A stretch of 64,000 bases of DNA from CATQHB01 sp965262595. GTDB lineage: Bacteria > Chloroflexota > Dehalococcoidia > Lucifugimonadales > UBA3495. The stretch covers positions 1,860,001 through 1,924,000 of the forward strand of contig OZ253548.1 in the NCBI GenBank assembly GCA_965262595.1, in the 5' to 3' direction. A model generated the notes under the pieces. That model ran no database searches and was not told where the DNA came from. It saw only the letters and a list, made by a program, of their open reading frames with translations. The position numbers and the translations under genes were made by a program. Below are positions 37,055 to 45,831 of the stretch, piece by piece; the first letter of the stretch is position 1; every line of letters starts with the position of its first letter.

Positions 37055-37146
37055 GCGCGCCTCTGCGGTACACCCCGTCCGTTGGAAAAAATCAGGAAGA
37101 CTTACGTGAGAGTTCCGGCGCTCCTGGACCGGCAACCAATTGGGGT

Positions 37147-37938
37147 TTAACGACCACCGGCCGACCTCCCTCCGTCCACCATGTACACGCCGCCGGTGCA
37201 GAAGCTGCTCTCTTCGCTGGCCAGGAACAGCATCAACCGGGCAACTTCTTCGGGGTTTCCATATCGCTGCAAAGGAATCCGGGCCGCGGCTGACCGCTTC
37301 ATCTGTTCCACGGTTATCTCCGAATCGTCCAGAGCCGCCACGCGCAGCTCTTCAATGGAGCGCATCATTCGCGTCTCGATCGGCGCCGGATTAACGGTGT
37401 TGACCCGGATACCAAATGGCGCCCCCTCCATCGCAGCAGTTCGCATCAGCCCGATGACCGCGTGCTTACTTACGGTGTAAGCCGACATATCCGCCGTTCC
37501 GCTCACTCCTGCCGTAGATGAGGTGATGACGATGCTGCCGCCGCCGCGTTGTTGCATCACCGGGACCACATATTTGATTCCCAGCCAGACTCCTCGCACG
37601 TTGACCGCCATTACCTGGTCAAAGGTGTCAATGGGATAGTCGGGTATGGGAGCAATGACGCCTTCGATACCGGCGTTGGCAAGTAAAATGTCGATGCCTC
37701 CCCAACGTTCAACGGCCGCCTGGACGTAGTTTCTGGCCTGGTCGGGTTGCGTAACGTCAGCAACAACGCTGCTGGACCGTTCTTCGCCGATGAACCTCAC
37801 CAAATCCTGCAACGCCCCTTCATCCAGGTCCACCAAAACCACGCGCGCTCCTTCCTCGGCGAAGAGTTTCGCCGCAGCCTGGCCAATGCCGCCGGCTGCC
37901 CCGGTAATCAGGGCGGTTTTGCCATCAAGACGGGTCAT
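37147..37938 (-). CDS. Short-chain dehydrogenase/reductase
   Basis: From ATG 37938 (MTRLDGKTALITGAAGGIGQ) the gene encodes 263 residues, with AAAGGAG 7 bp upstream. The cofactor motif TGAAGGIG, NAGIEG, and the active site Ser (ITSSTAG) with YTVSKHA (Tyr, Lys) are all intact, so it is a classical NAD(P)-dependent SDR. An acidic residue after the second strand (VDLDE) favours NAD over NADP. It lies 90 bp upstream of the ABC exporter genes on the same strand, perhaps one transcript. Confidence 0.92.
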   Translation of the reverse strand: MTRLDGKTALITGAAGGIGQAAAKLFAEEGARVVLVDLDEGALQDLVRFIGEERSSSVVADVTQPDQARNYVQAAVERWGGIDILLANAGIEGVIAPIPDYPIDTFDQVMAVNVRGVWLGIKYVVPVMQQRGGGSIVITSSTAGVSGTADMSAYTVSKHAVIGLMRTAAMEGAPFGIRVNTVNPAPIETRMMRSIEELRVAALDDSEITVEQMKRSAAARIPLQRYGNPEEVARLMLFLASEESSFCTGGVYMVDGGRSAGGR

Positions 37939-37951
37939 CTTTATCTCCTTT

Positions 37952-37990
37952 CGCCGGACCTCGGTCGCCGGACCTCGGTTGCCGGACCTT
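37952..37990 (+). repeat. 14-bp tandem repeat near the SDR ribosome binding site
   Basis: The 14-bp unit cgccggacctcggt occurs twice in a row (37952-37965, 37966-37979) and continues partly to 37990. It sits about 14 bp beyond the SDR start codon, in its 5' leader. Confidence 0.8.
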
Positions 37991-38410
37991 GATTCAATCT
38001 CGCCGGGGTCATCTATTTCGCCGTAGCAGCCAGGGAGGAACACTCAGCAGCAGGAGGGCCGATACCAGATCCACGTGGGAAGAGCTGGCCGGTGGAGGTT
38101 CAGTTGAAGCTGGGCACGCCTTACCCGAGAATAAGTCTGAGGGCGCCGGGACGGACACCGGGCGTCGGAGGCGGCGAAGCAACGGGCCAGGCGGAAAACG
38201 TGGTGATTCGCCTGCCAAAGTAATATCCGGATGTGGCAAACAGACCGAAGCCCCCAAGCTCCAGGGATGATTCTCCGACGAGTTAAATGGCTTGCGCCGC
38301 ATTGCAAATCATTCCTTAACTCTTGGGGGAAGGTCAGGGCGTTTACCCGGGTTTCGTGGGGTTGGCAAGGCCGACTCGGGGTTGAGTTCGGCCGGTGAGA
38401 CCGTCCCCCG
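37991..38410. other. Gap with no gene
   Basis: No coding region is evident. Codon-like structure is missing on both strands, and no promoter was convincing. Confidence 0.4.
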
Positions 38411-38845
38411 TTACGCCGGCTCCGCAACGAACACCGGAATCCTCCGAGTGGTCCGGGTTTGATACTCCTCATAGGGCGGGTACGCCGCCACCGCAAGCCC
38501 CCACAACCGCATTCGCTCCTCCGCATCCTCAACCTCGCGGACTCGCATCGTGTACACTTCTGCCTCGTCCCGAATCTCCACGTTGCCGTCCGCCCGCAGG
38601 TTATACACCCACGCCGGGTTCTTGGGAGCGCCGCCCTGTGAGCCTACCAGTACGAAGTTGTTGCCATCCTTGACCCGCATCAGCGGCGTCTTGCGGACTG
38701 CCCCGGTTCGATTCCCACGGTTGGTCACGATGATGACGGGCAACCCGGTATCGCGCAGCGTAATTCCCTCGGCGCCTCCGCTGCCCTCGTAAAGTTCCAC
38801 CTGGTCACGTACCCAATCGCGGGTCGATGGTATGTACTCAGCCAT
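38411..38845 (-). CDS. Deazaflavin (F420)-dependent nitroreductase family protein
   Basis: The 144-residue split-barrel protein belongs to the DDN/FDR family: DWVRDQVELYEGSGGAEG, TLRDTGLPVIIVTNRGNRTG, LMRVKDGNNFVLVGSQGGAP, NPAWVYNLRA. Enzymes of this family use coenzyme F420 (or FMN/haem) to reduce quinones or other electrophiles; some are only binders. The strong GGAGGGAGGAG site before the ATG marks the start. F420 use would fit Chloroflexota, but no F420 biosynthesis gene is in the window. Confidence 0.9.
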   Translation of the reverse strand: MAEYIPSTRDWVRDQVELYEGSGGAEGITLRDTGLPVIIVTNRGNRTGAVRKTPLMRVKDGNNFVLVGSQGGAPKNPAWVYNLRADGNVEIRDEAEVYTMRVREVEDAEERMRLWGLAVAAYPPYEEYQTRTTRRIPVFVAEPA

Positions 38846-39209
38846 AGTTGGCTCCTCCCTCCTGATTGCCTCATTATCATAGCTTTAATCGCTGCTCTAT
38901 TCTACCACTCCCCCACCATCCCCAGTACAGAATCATCAATACCGCCTAGGTGGAGACCCAGCCGGGAGTGGCGACTCAGCCGGGAGCGGTCATCAGCAGT
39001 TTCAACGGAGTTCTTCAATCGTCTATATGGTTGAGATTGCATCCATCCGTGCCAAATGCACGGCCAAATTGTGGGCGAACCGGCCGCCTCCGGTACATAG
39101 GGTCGGAGGCTGGCGCTCTGGGCCTACCGCAAGTTCCTGACCGCTCATTGATCCTTTCCGCCTGGCCTTCGAGCTTTTCAGGGAACTGTTCCAAGGATGC
39201 CTAGCCAGG
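38846..39209. other. Gap with no gene
   Basis: No gene is seen. A short duplicated phrase (cagccgggag, around 38955 and 38973) is the only structure. Confidence 0.4.
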
Positions 39210-40883
39210 TTATCTAGCCAGGGATGCTCCCGGAGGGAAGTATTCGGCCACCGGAATCTCGATAACGCTGGGGCCGTCCAGGGTCAGGGCATCCCGCACC
39301 GTGTCGGCCACGTCCTCGGGACGCTCCACGTAGTAGCCCTTGGCTCCATAAACCTCGGCCAGCCGGTCAAAGCGGGGGTTTTCCAGGTCAACTCCGATAT
39401 AACGCTGCTCGAAGAAACGTTGCTGCTGCGCTTTCTCGGCGCCGTGGCAGCCGTTGTTCAGTACAATGTTGACCACCGGTATGCCCTTGCGCACCGCGGT
39501 ATTCAGTTCTTGAGAGCTGTAGAGAAAGCCGCCGTCGCCTTGCAGGCTCACCGCCGGCCGGTCGGGGCGGCCCAGCTTGGTGCCCAGACCAACGCATAGA
39601 CCCATGCCCAGGCCGCCCTGCCCGGCGTAGTTGAACATGGTGCGGGGCAGCTCGTAGTTCAGCCGGTCATAAGAAAACCCCGGGGCAATTCCGGCATCGA
39701 TCGTTACCATACAATCTTGCGGCAGAACCTTGACCAACTCCCGGTAAACCCGCTGCGGCATCATCGGCTCGCCGGCCAATTCCGACTCGGCCTGCAACCG
39801 GGCCTGTCGCCGGGACTTCAGCCCGGTTACCTCTGCGGTCCAGTTCGGGTTGGCCCGTCCCTCCGGGAACTGCTCGCCCAAAGCCCCCAAGAGCTGCTGC
39901 GCCACCGCCTTGGCGTCGCCCACAACGCCCACCGATACCGGATAGTTGCGGCCAATCTCCTGCGGGTCAATATCCACCTGGATGATGCGGGTTTGCGGGT
40001 TGATGACGCTGTAATCCCACGAAGTAGTGCCCTGATTGATGCGGGTGCCCAGGGCGAGGATGACATCGGCCCGGTTCAAGGCTTCCAGCGCCTCGACCGC
40101 CCCACGCCCGCCGGGAGGGCCTACATAGAGCCGGTGGCTGTTGGGAAAGGCATCGTTATGTCCGTAGGAAGCAACCACGGCCATATCCAGCCGTTCCGCC
40201 AGGGCCACCGCATCCTCGGAGGCTTCGGAGTCGATGATGCCGCCGCCGGCCAGCAGCAACGGACGCTGGGCTTCGGCCAACAGGGCAACCGCCTGCTGCA
40301 CCGAACGGGCGTCTCCCTCCACCCGGTCGGCTACCGCCCGGTAGCTTTCCGGCGGCTCAATCTCCCAATCCAGGGTTTTACCGTCGATCAAGTCCCGGGG
40401 AATGTCGAGCAGCACCGGGCCGCGCTTGCCATAAAGGGCGGCCCGGAAGGCGTAGTGGAACAGTTCGGGGATGCGGTCGGTCCGGTTAATCTGGAGGGCC
40501 ATCTTCGTGATTGACTTGAACACACTCACCAGGTCAAACTCCTGGGCGCCGTCCCGGTAGGCATACTCCTGGGCGGTGTTGCCGGCGATGACGACAACCG
40601 GGGCGCGGCCCTTGTAGGCCAGCGAAATGCCGGTAGCCAGATTAATGGTGCCGGGGCCGGAGGTGGTGACGCAGGCGGTGGGTTTGCCGGAGGCCCGGGC
40701 GTAACCGTAGGCCATAAAAGCGGCCCCTTCCTCGTGGCGGGTATCAATGAATCGAATGTCGTCCCGGCCGTACAGCTCGGTGACGATGCTGTTGGTAGTG
40801 GTGCCCACCACTCCGAAAATATGGTCAACCCCTTCGGCCCGCAATGCTTCAACTATTGCCCGGCCGGCCATCATCTGCGCCAT
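39210..40883 (-). CDS. Thiamine-pyrophosphate enzyme, acetolactate-synthase-like
   Basis: The 557-residue protein has the three-part TPP decarboxylase/ligase layout. The N-terminal Pyr domain holds RHEEGAAFMAYGYARASGK (catalytic Glu about residue 52). The middle is Rossmann-like (LLLAGGGIIDSEASEDAV). The C-terminal PP domain has the Mg/TPP motif GDGGFLYSSQELNTAV...NNGCHG. The ilvB-type small subunit is absent nearby, and several acetolactate synthase residues differ, so I call the superfamily rather than a pathway. GAGGGGG before ATG 40883 marks the start. Confidence 0.9.
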   Translation of the reverse strand: MAQMMAGRAIVEALRAEGVDHIFGVVGTTTNSIVTELYGRDDIRFIDTRHEEGAAFMAYGYARASGKPTACVTTSGPGTINLATGISLAYKGRAPVVVIAGNTAQEYAYRDGAQEFDLVSVFKSITKMALQINRTDRIPELFHYAFRAALYGKRGPVLLDIPRDLIDGKTLDWEIEPPESYRAVADRVEGDARSVQQAVALLAEAQRPLLLAGGGIIDSEASEDAVALAERLDMAVVASYGHNDAFPNSHRLYVGPPGGRGAVEALEALNRADVILALGTRINQGTTSWDYSVINPQTRIIQVDIDPQEIGRNYPVSVGVVGDAKAVAQQLLGALGEQFPEGRANPNWTAEVTGLKSRRQARLQAESELAGEPMMPQRVYRELVKVLPQDCMVTIDAGIAPGFSYDRLNYELPRTMFNYAGQGGLGMGLCVGLGTKLGRPDRPAVSLQGDGGFLYSSQELNTAVRKGIPVVNIVLNNGCHGAEKAQQQRFFEQRYIGVDLENPRFDRLAEVYGAKGYYVERPEDVADTVRDALTLDGPSVIEIPVAEYFPPGASLAR

Positions 40884-40987
40884 TTATTCCCCCTCGGCTG
40901 TTATTTTCTGGTATGCGGCTGTTGCCGGTGTCATTGTAGCACAAGGCAGATTCGGCCCCGCCAGGGACAATCGTATTTGGGCGACCG

Positions 40988-41100
40988 AGTCCCCGGTAAT
41001 CGTCTTTCCGGCACAGGCCGGAAGCCACCCAATCCGGCTAAAGGAGAGTTGGCCGATGCCGGGGATTTTCCGGATTCCGGATTTCTCCGGAATCAAGACG
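40988..41100 (+). repeat. Interspersed repeat, copy A
   Basis: About 112 bp related to 59520-59630 in the same orientation; both contain gattccggatttctccggaa. On the minus strand it can encode the short VIPEKSG peptide seen in such dispersed elements of other genomes. It lies between the TPP gene and the Fur gene. Confidence 0.7.
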
Positions 41101-41206
41101 GCGGGACCGGAAGGAAATGCGCCAATCCGGCGCCTGGAGTTTCGGGTGCAATGCCCGGACAGTCTTACCCGATGGTCTTTCAAAAGCCCCGGCTCCGGCA
41201 TACTTC

Positions 41207-41270
41207 CGCTCACCCTGAGCTTGTCGGAGGGCAGGTCCGTGGTTCGACCGGCTCATCATGAGCGGTTTTC
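41207..41270 (+). repeat. Interspersed cgaccggctca repeat, copy 1
   Basis: This element (containing gttcgaccggctcatcatga and gcggttttc) recurs at 45634-45684 and, more divergent, at 46968-47032. It resembles the widespread small palindromic-type repeats of many genomes and holds no gene. Confidence 0.7.
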
Positions 41271-41462
41271 TAGGGCCAGCGGTTTTCTAAAGCCAATTGA
41301 AGATCTTGCGCTGCTGGGGCGGGGTTGCCAGTATCTGCGAATCCGGTTATAGTTGCTCGCAATATACTTTCACCTATGACGTCAAAAGCAACGGATTGGC
41401 TTGGCTTGACTCCATCCGTTCCAACCCCACTGGGCGGTTTCGCCCCTGGCCCTGGAGGGGCA

Positions 41463-41921
41463 ATGTTACAACAAGAACTGGTGGCTCGGCTGCGGGAATG
41501 GGGAGTACGCGTTACTCCGCAACGCCTGGCGATTGCCGAGGCGGCGCTGAATTCCACCGACCATCCTTCGGTACAGCAGATTTATGAGCGGGTGCGCGAC
41601 CATTTCCCCTCGATGACTCTGGCAACCATCTATTCCACCTTGGGCGTGCTGGAAAAAAGCGGGTTGATTCAGGAACTGCCCTTTCCCAAGCTATCCCGGT
41701 ACGAGTCCAACCTGGAGCCTCACGTCAACCTGGTATGTATCCAATGCAGCAACGTGGTGGACACCGACTTGGGCAAGGAAGCGGTGGTCAAGCTCCGGGA
41801 GCAGATTTCCCGAGAATCCAACTTTGACGTGGCCTGGCAGCGGGTGGACTTTCATGGCTGGTGCCACCGTTGCGCCGCCGAACGAGCGCAGAAAGAGCAG
41901 CAGGAAGCTTCCCCGGCCTAA
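41463..41921 (+). CDS. Fur-family metal/peroxide regulator
   Basis: From ATG 41463 (MLQQELVARLREWGVRVTPQ), preceded by GGAGG, the gene encodes 152 residues. The winged helix (RVTPQRLAIAEAALNSTDHP, TLATIYSTLGVLEKSGL) is intact, followed by HVNLVCIQCSNVVDTDL and WCHRCAAE, two CxxC zinc pairs. It is closest to PerR/Fur type repressors that sense iron or peroxide; the sequence alone does not decide which. It is monocistronic and faces a VOC protein gene downstream. Confidence 0.9.
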   Translation: MLQQELVARLREWGVRVTPQRLAIAEAALNSTDHPSVQQIYERVRDHFPSMTLATIYSTLGVLEKSGLIQELPFPKLSRYESNLEPHVNLVCIQCSNVVDTDLGKEAVVKLREQISRESNFDVAWQRVDFHGWCHRCAAERAQKEQQEASPA

Positions 41922-42027
41922 CGCAACCCTACCAACCCGATACCGGATGGGTGCGTTAAGCGGGCAACATAATAACGCCGGGCCGCAAAGTATGCGCCGC
42001 TCGGCGTTTATCATTTAGCCGTTCGCC

Positions 42028-42076
42028 GCTTACTGCTTACTGCTTACTGCTTACTGCTTACTGCTTACTGCTTACT
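42028..42076 (+). repeat. Seven copies of a 7-bp tandem repeat (GCTTACT)
   Basis: Seven perfect units of GCTTACT occupy exactly 49 bp between the Fur gene and a VOC gene, about 100 bp before the latter's start. Perfect conservation implies recent slippage. Since 7 is not a multiple of 3 and the site is noncoding, it could act as a length-variable spacer. Confidence 0.92.
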
Positions 42077-42177
42077 ATTGAAGGGTGATTTATTGGGGGC
42101 AAAAGGCAAACTCGTTGCCTGAGGCGGTTCGATTTATTGACCTGTTTTGGCTGACTTAAGGAAAGGAGGGCGGCGCG

Positions 42178-42540
42178 ATGATTACCGGCGTTGTGGGTAT
42201 TACCCTGTGGACCGATGACCTGGAGCGGCTGTTCCGGTTTTATCAAGACGTTCTGCGCCTGCCGCTGCATTCCAACCACGGAGACTTTATCGCCTTTCAA
42301 CTGGGCGAGAATATGCGGTTTAACCTGGGCCTCCACGACCGGGTAGCCGGCGCAGCTAAAGACCCCTACCGGGTGATGCCTCACCTGGAAGTTACCGACA
42401 TCCACGAAGAACACCGGTGCCTGACCGATGCCGGGGTGGAGTTCCTCCGTCCGCCGGAGCAAGAGAGTTGGGGCGGCTGGGTAGCCACCTTTCAGGACCC
42501 GGACGGCAACATCCTGCAAATGCTTCAGTTTCCGCAGTAG
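42178..42540 (+). CDS. Glyoxalase/VOC-family protein
   Basis: The 120-residue protein shows the paired beta-alpha-beta-beta-beta units of the vicinal oxygen chelate fold: GITLWTDDLERLFRFYQDVL, then VTDIHEEHRCL and ATFQDPDGNILQMLQF with the closing metal-side acid. A strong AAGGAGGG site precedes the ATG. It could be an isomerase, dioxygenase or resistance protein; the metal ligands do not settle which. Confidence 0.88.
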   Translation: MITGVVGITLWTDDLERLFRFYQDVLRLPLHSNHGDFIAFQLGENMRFNLGLHDRVAGAAKDPYRVMPHLEVTDIHEEHRCLTDAGVEFLRPPEQESWGGWVATFQDPDGNILQMLQFPQ

Positions 42541-42628
42541 CTCTTGCCGCGGCGCAAAGCCCGGCGGATTAAGTCCGGCAAATAGCCTGGTTACTCCCCG
42601 ATCAACCGTCCCCATTCAACCGTCCCCA

Positions 42629-43753
42629 TCACCAAATCAGCATGGCGTCGCCGAAGCTATAAAAGCGGTAGCGCTGCTCAATGGCTTCCCGGTAGGCGGA
42701 TAGAATGCGCTCGCGGCCGGCGAAGGCGGATACCAGCATCAGCAGGGTTGACCGGGGCAGGTGGAAGTTGGTAATCATCCCATCCACCAGCCGGAACTCA
42801 TGGCCGGGCAGAATGAACAGGTCGGCCTGGCCGCTTACCGGCTCAATAGCCTCCGCCGCCCCTACTCCCGACGCCGACCGGTCCCGTCCCACCTGCTCCA
42901 ACGTCCGCACCGAGGTAGTCCCCACGGCAAAAACCGGCCGGCCCTCGGCCCGCGCCCGGGTCAGGGAGACGGCAGCCGCAGCGGGAAGCTCGTAGTATTC
43001 GGTATGGATGATATGCTCCGACGGGTCCGCTTCCTGCACCGGACGAAAGGTGTCCAGCCCCACATGGAGCGTAACGAAGGCCGTTTCTACCCCGGCTTGA
43101 GCCAGGCGTTCCAGCAGTTCCGGGGTGAAATGCAGCCCGGCGGTGGGAGCGGCCACACTCCCCGGCTGCCGCGAATAGACCGTCTGGTAGCGTTCCGGGT
43201 CGTCCAGCCGCTGGTGAATGTAGGGCGGCAGGGGGACTACGCCCAGGCGGTCAATTCCCGATTCGGCAGACAAGCGCACCCGGCGGATGCCTTCAGCATT
43301 GACCGACAACACCTCCGCTTCTACTTCTTCCACTTCCGGCACTGGCGTATGTTCACCCTGAAAAGCCACCGGATCGTCCGCAGGTTCCAGCAACAGGACG
43401 GCGCCGGGGCGCAGGCGGCGACCCGGCTTGCCCAGGGCCTGCCAAATGCCGGGGCTTTCCCGCCGGAGCAGCAATAATTCCACCTTGCCCCCGGCACGGG
43501 CAACCGAGCTGCCGCCTTTACTGCCATCTGAATTTTTGACCCGCCCGTACAGCCGGGCCGGTATCACCCGGCTGCGGTTCAGCACCAACAGACTGCCGGA
43601 AGGCAGGTATTCCAGGATGTCGGTGAATTGACGATGCTCCACCCGGCCGGTGGCCCGGCACAGGGTCAGCAGGCGCGAGGAATCGCGCGGCTCCACCGGA
43701 GTCTGGGCGATCAACTCCGGGGGCAGCGGATAATCAAAGTCGGCAGTATTCAT
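42629..43753 (-). CDS. queA: S-adenosylmethionine:tRNA ribosyltransferase-isomerase
   Basis: The 374-residue enzyme transfers the ribosyl part of SAM to preQ1-tRNA, the next-to-last step in queuosine formation. Landmarks are DFDYPLPPELIAQTPVEPRD, RVIPARLYG, SVAAPTAGLHFTPELL, VTLHVGLDTFRPV and NFHLPRSTLLMLVSAFAG, all family hallmarks. I start at ATG 43753 (MNTADFDY) rather than the TTG 12 bp earlier. An expanded glycine-rich insertion of about 15 residues (SDGSKGGSSVARAGGK) follows the RLYG motif. No other queuosine genes lie in the window, although QatC shares a QueC-type fold. Confidence 0.95.
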   Translation of the reverse strand: MNTADFDYPLPPELIAQTPVEPRDSSRLLTLCRATGRVEHRQFTDILEYLPSGSLLVLNRSRVIPARLYGRVKNSDGSKGGSSVARAGGKVELLLLRRESPGIWQALGKPGRRLRPGAVLLLEPADDPVAFQGEHTPVPEVEEVEAEVLSVNAEGIRRVRLSAESGIDRLGVVPLPPYIHQRLDDPERYQTVYSRQPGSVAAPTAGLHFTPELLERLAQAGVETAFVTLHVGLDTFRPVQEADPSEHIIHTEYYELPAAAAVSLTRARAEGRPVFAVGTTSVRTLEQVGRDRSASGVGAAEAIEPVSGQADLFILPGHEFRLVDGMITNFHLPRSTLLMLVSAFAGRERILSAYREAIEQRYRFYSFGDAMLIW

Positions 43754-43811
43754 CTGGAGTTTCAATTTGGGCAGGGTGCCTTCGGACGGCGCTCGTTAAT
43801 AGTTGACGGCG

Positions 43812-43830
43812 CTCATTAATAATTAATGAG
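43812..43830. other. 19-bp AT-rich palindrome
   Basis: ctcattaataattaatgag reads the same on both strands apart from the central base. It lies directly behind the stop of the VOC gene at 43833 (minus strand) and about 60 bp before queA's start. It could be a protein binding site or a short hairpin; there is no T-run for a terminator. Confidence 0.5.
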
Positions 43831-43832
43831 TA

Positions 43833-44246
43833 TCAAATATTGATTATTGACGACGGCGGGCGCCTATGCCCGATGAGAGCGGCCACTGCCCCGGCCGGGT
43901 CTTGAATGACGCAGAACGTTTGGTCTCCCATACTGCGGGGGCCGTCCAGCACCCGCCCGCCCAAATCCAGGCAGCGTTGCGCGCTCTGTACGACATCATT
44001 GACGGCAATATAGACCAACCACTGCGGCGGCACGTTGGCGTTGGGGCCCTGGGCATGACAAATACCGGCGACGGTCTGGCCGGTTCCGGGCAGGTTAATG
44101 TTGAAATCGGCGTAATCGCCCATGTCGTGGTCGGTATAAGTCCAACCTACCACCTGGCAGTAGAAGTCCCGCACCTCCGGGGCGTTGGGCACGGTCAGGT
44201 CTTGCCAGACAATGCTGCCGAGGCCGGGTTTTTCCTGGTCGGGCAT
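43833..44246 (-). CDS. Glyoxalase/VOC-family protein
   Basis: The 137-residue protein (MPDQEKPGLGSIVWQDLTVP, then VRDFYCQVVGW and CVIQDPAGAVAALIG) is a VOC fold protein of the type often found next to hydrolases in Chloroflexota. A GGAAGGAGT site precedes the ATG. It lies upstream of queA on the same strand with about 80 bp between. Function within the family is unknown. Confidence 0.86.
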   Translation of the reverse strand: MPDQEKPGLGSIVWQDLTVPNAPEVRDFYCQVVGWTYTDHDMGDYADFNINLPGTGQTVAGICHAQGPNANVPPQWLVYIAVNDVVQSAQRCLDLGGRVLDGPRSMGDQTFCVIQDPAGAVAALIGHRRPPSSIINI

Positions 44247-44508
44247 AAATTACTCCTTCCGATACTCATAAATAGGAATCAAGTCCACCACCCTTGTCTA
44301 CCACCCTGCGCCCTCGCCGCCTAATCGACGGGGACTGACGGACGGAAGTCCTTCCACCCGGCGGACAGGAGCAGTTTCGCCGCCAGCCCGACAGCCCGGT
44401 ACGGTAGCCCGGGTAATGGCAGAGGGAGGTCGCAAAGCCGGGAAAGGTCGAATATCGGCGCCCCTTCCCGCTTTCCCGCCGCCACCCTCTCAGACGCATC
44501 GGCTCCGG

Positions 44509-45396
44509 CTAATGGCCGTGGATGCTGATCCGGGCGGCGGTCAGGGTGTTAACCAGCAGCATGGCGATGGTCATCGGCCCGACGCCGCCGGGTACCGGTG
44601 TGATCGCCTCAACCTTGGCCGACACCGCCGCAAAATCCACGTCTCCCTCCAGGTGATAACCCCGACGGTGGCCGGGATCGTCCACCCGGTTAATCCCCAC
44701 GTCAATCACCACCGCGCCCTCCTTGACCATATCGGCGGTAATTGCCCGCGGCTGCCCGATGGCGGCTACCAGAATATCGGCTTGGCGGGTGATTTCGGGC
44801 AGATTGGCGGTGCGAGTATGGGTCACGGTAACCGTGGCGTTGGAGCCTTCTCGCCGCTGCATCAGCAGGGTAGCCAGGGGTTTGCCCACGATGTTGCTGC
44901 GTCCGCAAATCACCACGTGCTGCCCGGCCGGGTCATAGCCGCTGCGCAGGAGTATCTGCTGGACACCGGCGGGGGTGGCCGGAACAAACCCGGGAACGCC
45001 CTGTACCAGCTTGCCCAGGTTGAAGGGATGCAGACCGTCCACGTCCTTAGCCGGACTCAGGGCCTCAATTACGGCGGTTTCGTCAATCTGGGGCGGCAAG
45101 GGAAGCTGGACCAGAATGCCGTGGAAGCGGGCGTCGGCGTTTAGCGCGGCCACCAATTCCAGCAGCTCGGCCTGAGTAGCAGCGGCGGGGTATTGGAAAG
45201 CCTCGCTGAACATCCCGGCCTCGGCGCAGGCCCGGCCCTTGTTGCGGACGTAGATCGCGGAGGCCGGGTCGCCACCCACTAACACCACCGCCAAGCCGGG
45301 GGTAATCCGATGCTTCTGCTGCATCTCCGCCACCCCGGCGGCCACCTCGTCCCGCACCTCACGAGCCAAAGCGGTCCCGTCCAGTATCTTTGCCAT
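44509..45396 (-). CDS. folD: Bifunctional methylenetetrahydrofolate dehydrogenase/cyclohydrolase
   Basis: From ATG 45396 (MAKILDGTALAREVRDEVAA) the gene encodes 295 residues. FolD interconverts 5,10-methylene-THF and 10-formyl-THF for one-carbon supply. Landmarks are VVLVGGDPASAIYVRNKGRA (Tyr and Lys of the active site), GILVQLPLPPQ, DVDGLHPFNLGKLVQG, and GRSNIVGKPLATLL for NADP binding, ending with PGGVGPMTIAMLL. GGAGAG lies 10 bp upstream of the chosen start; the frame continues further but without family text. Confidence 0.95.
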   Translation of the reverse strand: MAKILDGTALAREVRDEVAAGVAEMQQKHRITPGLAVVLVGGDPASAIYVRNKGRACAEAGMFSEAFQYPAAATQAELLELVAALNADARFHGILVQLPLPPQIDETAVIEALSPAKDVDGLHPFNLGKLVQGVPGFVPATPAGVQQILLRSGYDPAGQHVVICGRSNIVGKPLATLLMQRREGSNATVTVTHTRTANLPEITRQADILVAAIGQPRAITADMVKEGAVVIDVGINRVDDPGHRRGYHLEGDVDFAAVSAKVEAITPVPGGVGPMTIAMLLVNTLTAARISIHGH

Positions 45397-45633
45397 CCGC
45401 CAAACTCTCCGTGGGTTACGGCTCCGGGCATCCCGCTGCCAGCAGCTAAATAGTCGAAGGCAGCTCAAAACTCAATAACAGTAATTAAGCAACAACAATT
45501 AAGCAGCAACGGCGAATTCTTACTTCGCCGAACTGCGGGCCAATTCTAACACGCCGCGCCCGGCTGCCTCAACGGGCGTCTTTCAGCGCCCACTCTGAAC
45601 CGGGTCTTTCGATTGCCCCGGGTTCAGGCGTAT

Positions 45634-45684
45634 CCCCGCTCATCCTGGGCTTGTGGTTCGACCGGCTCACCTTGAGCGGTTTTC
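45634..45684 (+). repeat. Interspersed cgaccggctca repeat, copy 2
   Basis: A second copy of the element at 41207-41270 (shared ggttcgaccggctcacc and gagcggttttc), preceded by ggtctttcgatt, which also precedes copy 3 at 46950. It fills part of the gap between folD and the BtuF-like gene, which otherwise (45397-45831) holds no gene or riboswitch I can recognise. Confidence 0.7.
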
Positions 45685-45831
45685 ACCAGACAGTCGAAAG
45701 ATCCCAGCTCGCAAATCCTATGGTTGCCCTGGTTGGACGTCCAACCTATACTGGCCTATACCGAAGGACTACCGTTGAAGAAATCCGCCAATTAATAAAC
45801 CCAGCCAAAGTCTGCTGGAGAGGTTCGGGCC

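Noticed and set aside
41918..41962. Hairpin behind the Fur gene as terminator
   Set aside because: The taacgca/tgcgtta pairing exists but no T-run follows, so termination is unsupported.
42028..42076. Short CRISPR-like array
   Set aside because: The 7-bp units are contiguous with no spacers, so it is a simple tandem repeat.
45397..45831. Cobalamin riboswitch before the BtuF-like gene
   Set aside because: None of the conserved B12-box text is visible; the gap contains a dispersed repeat instead.
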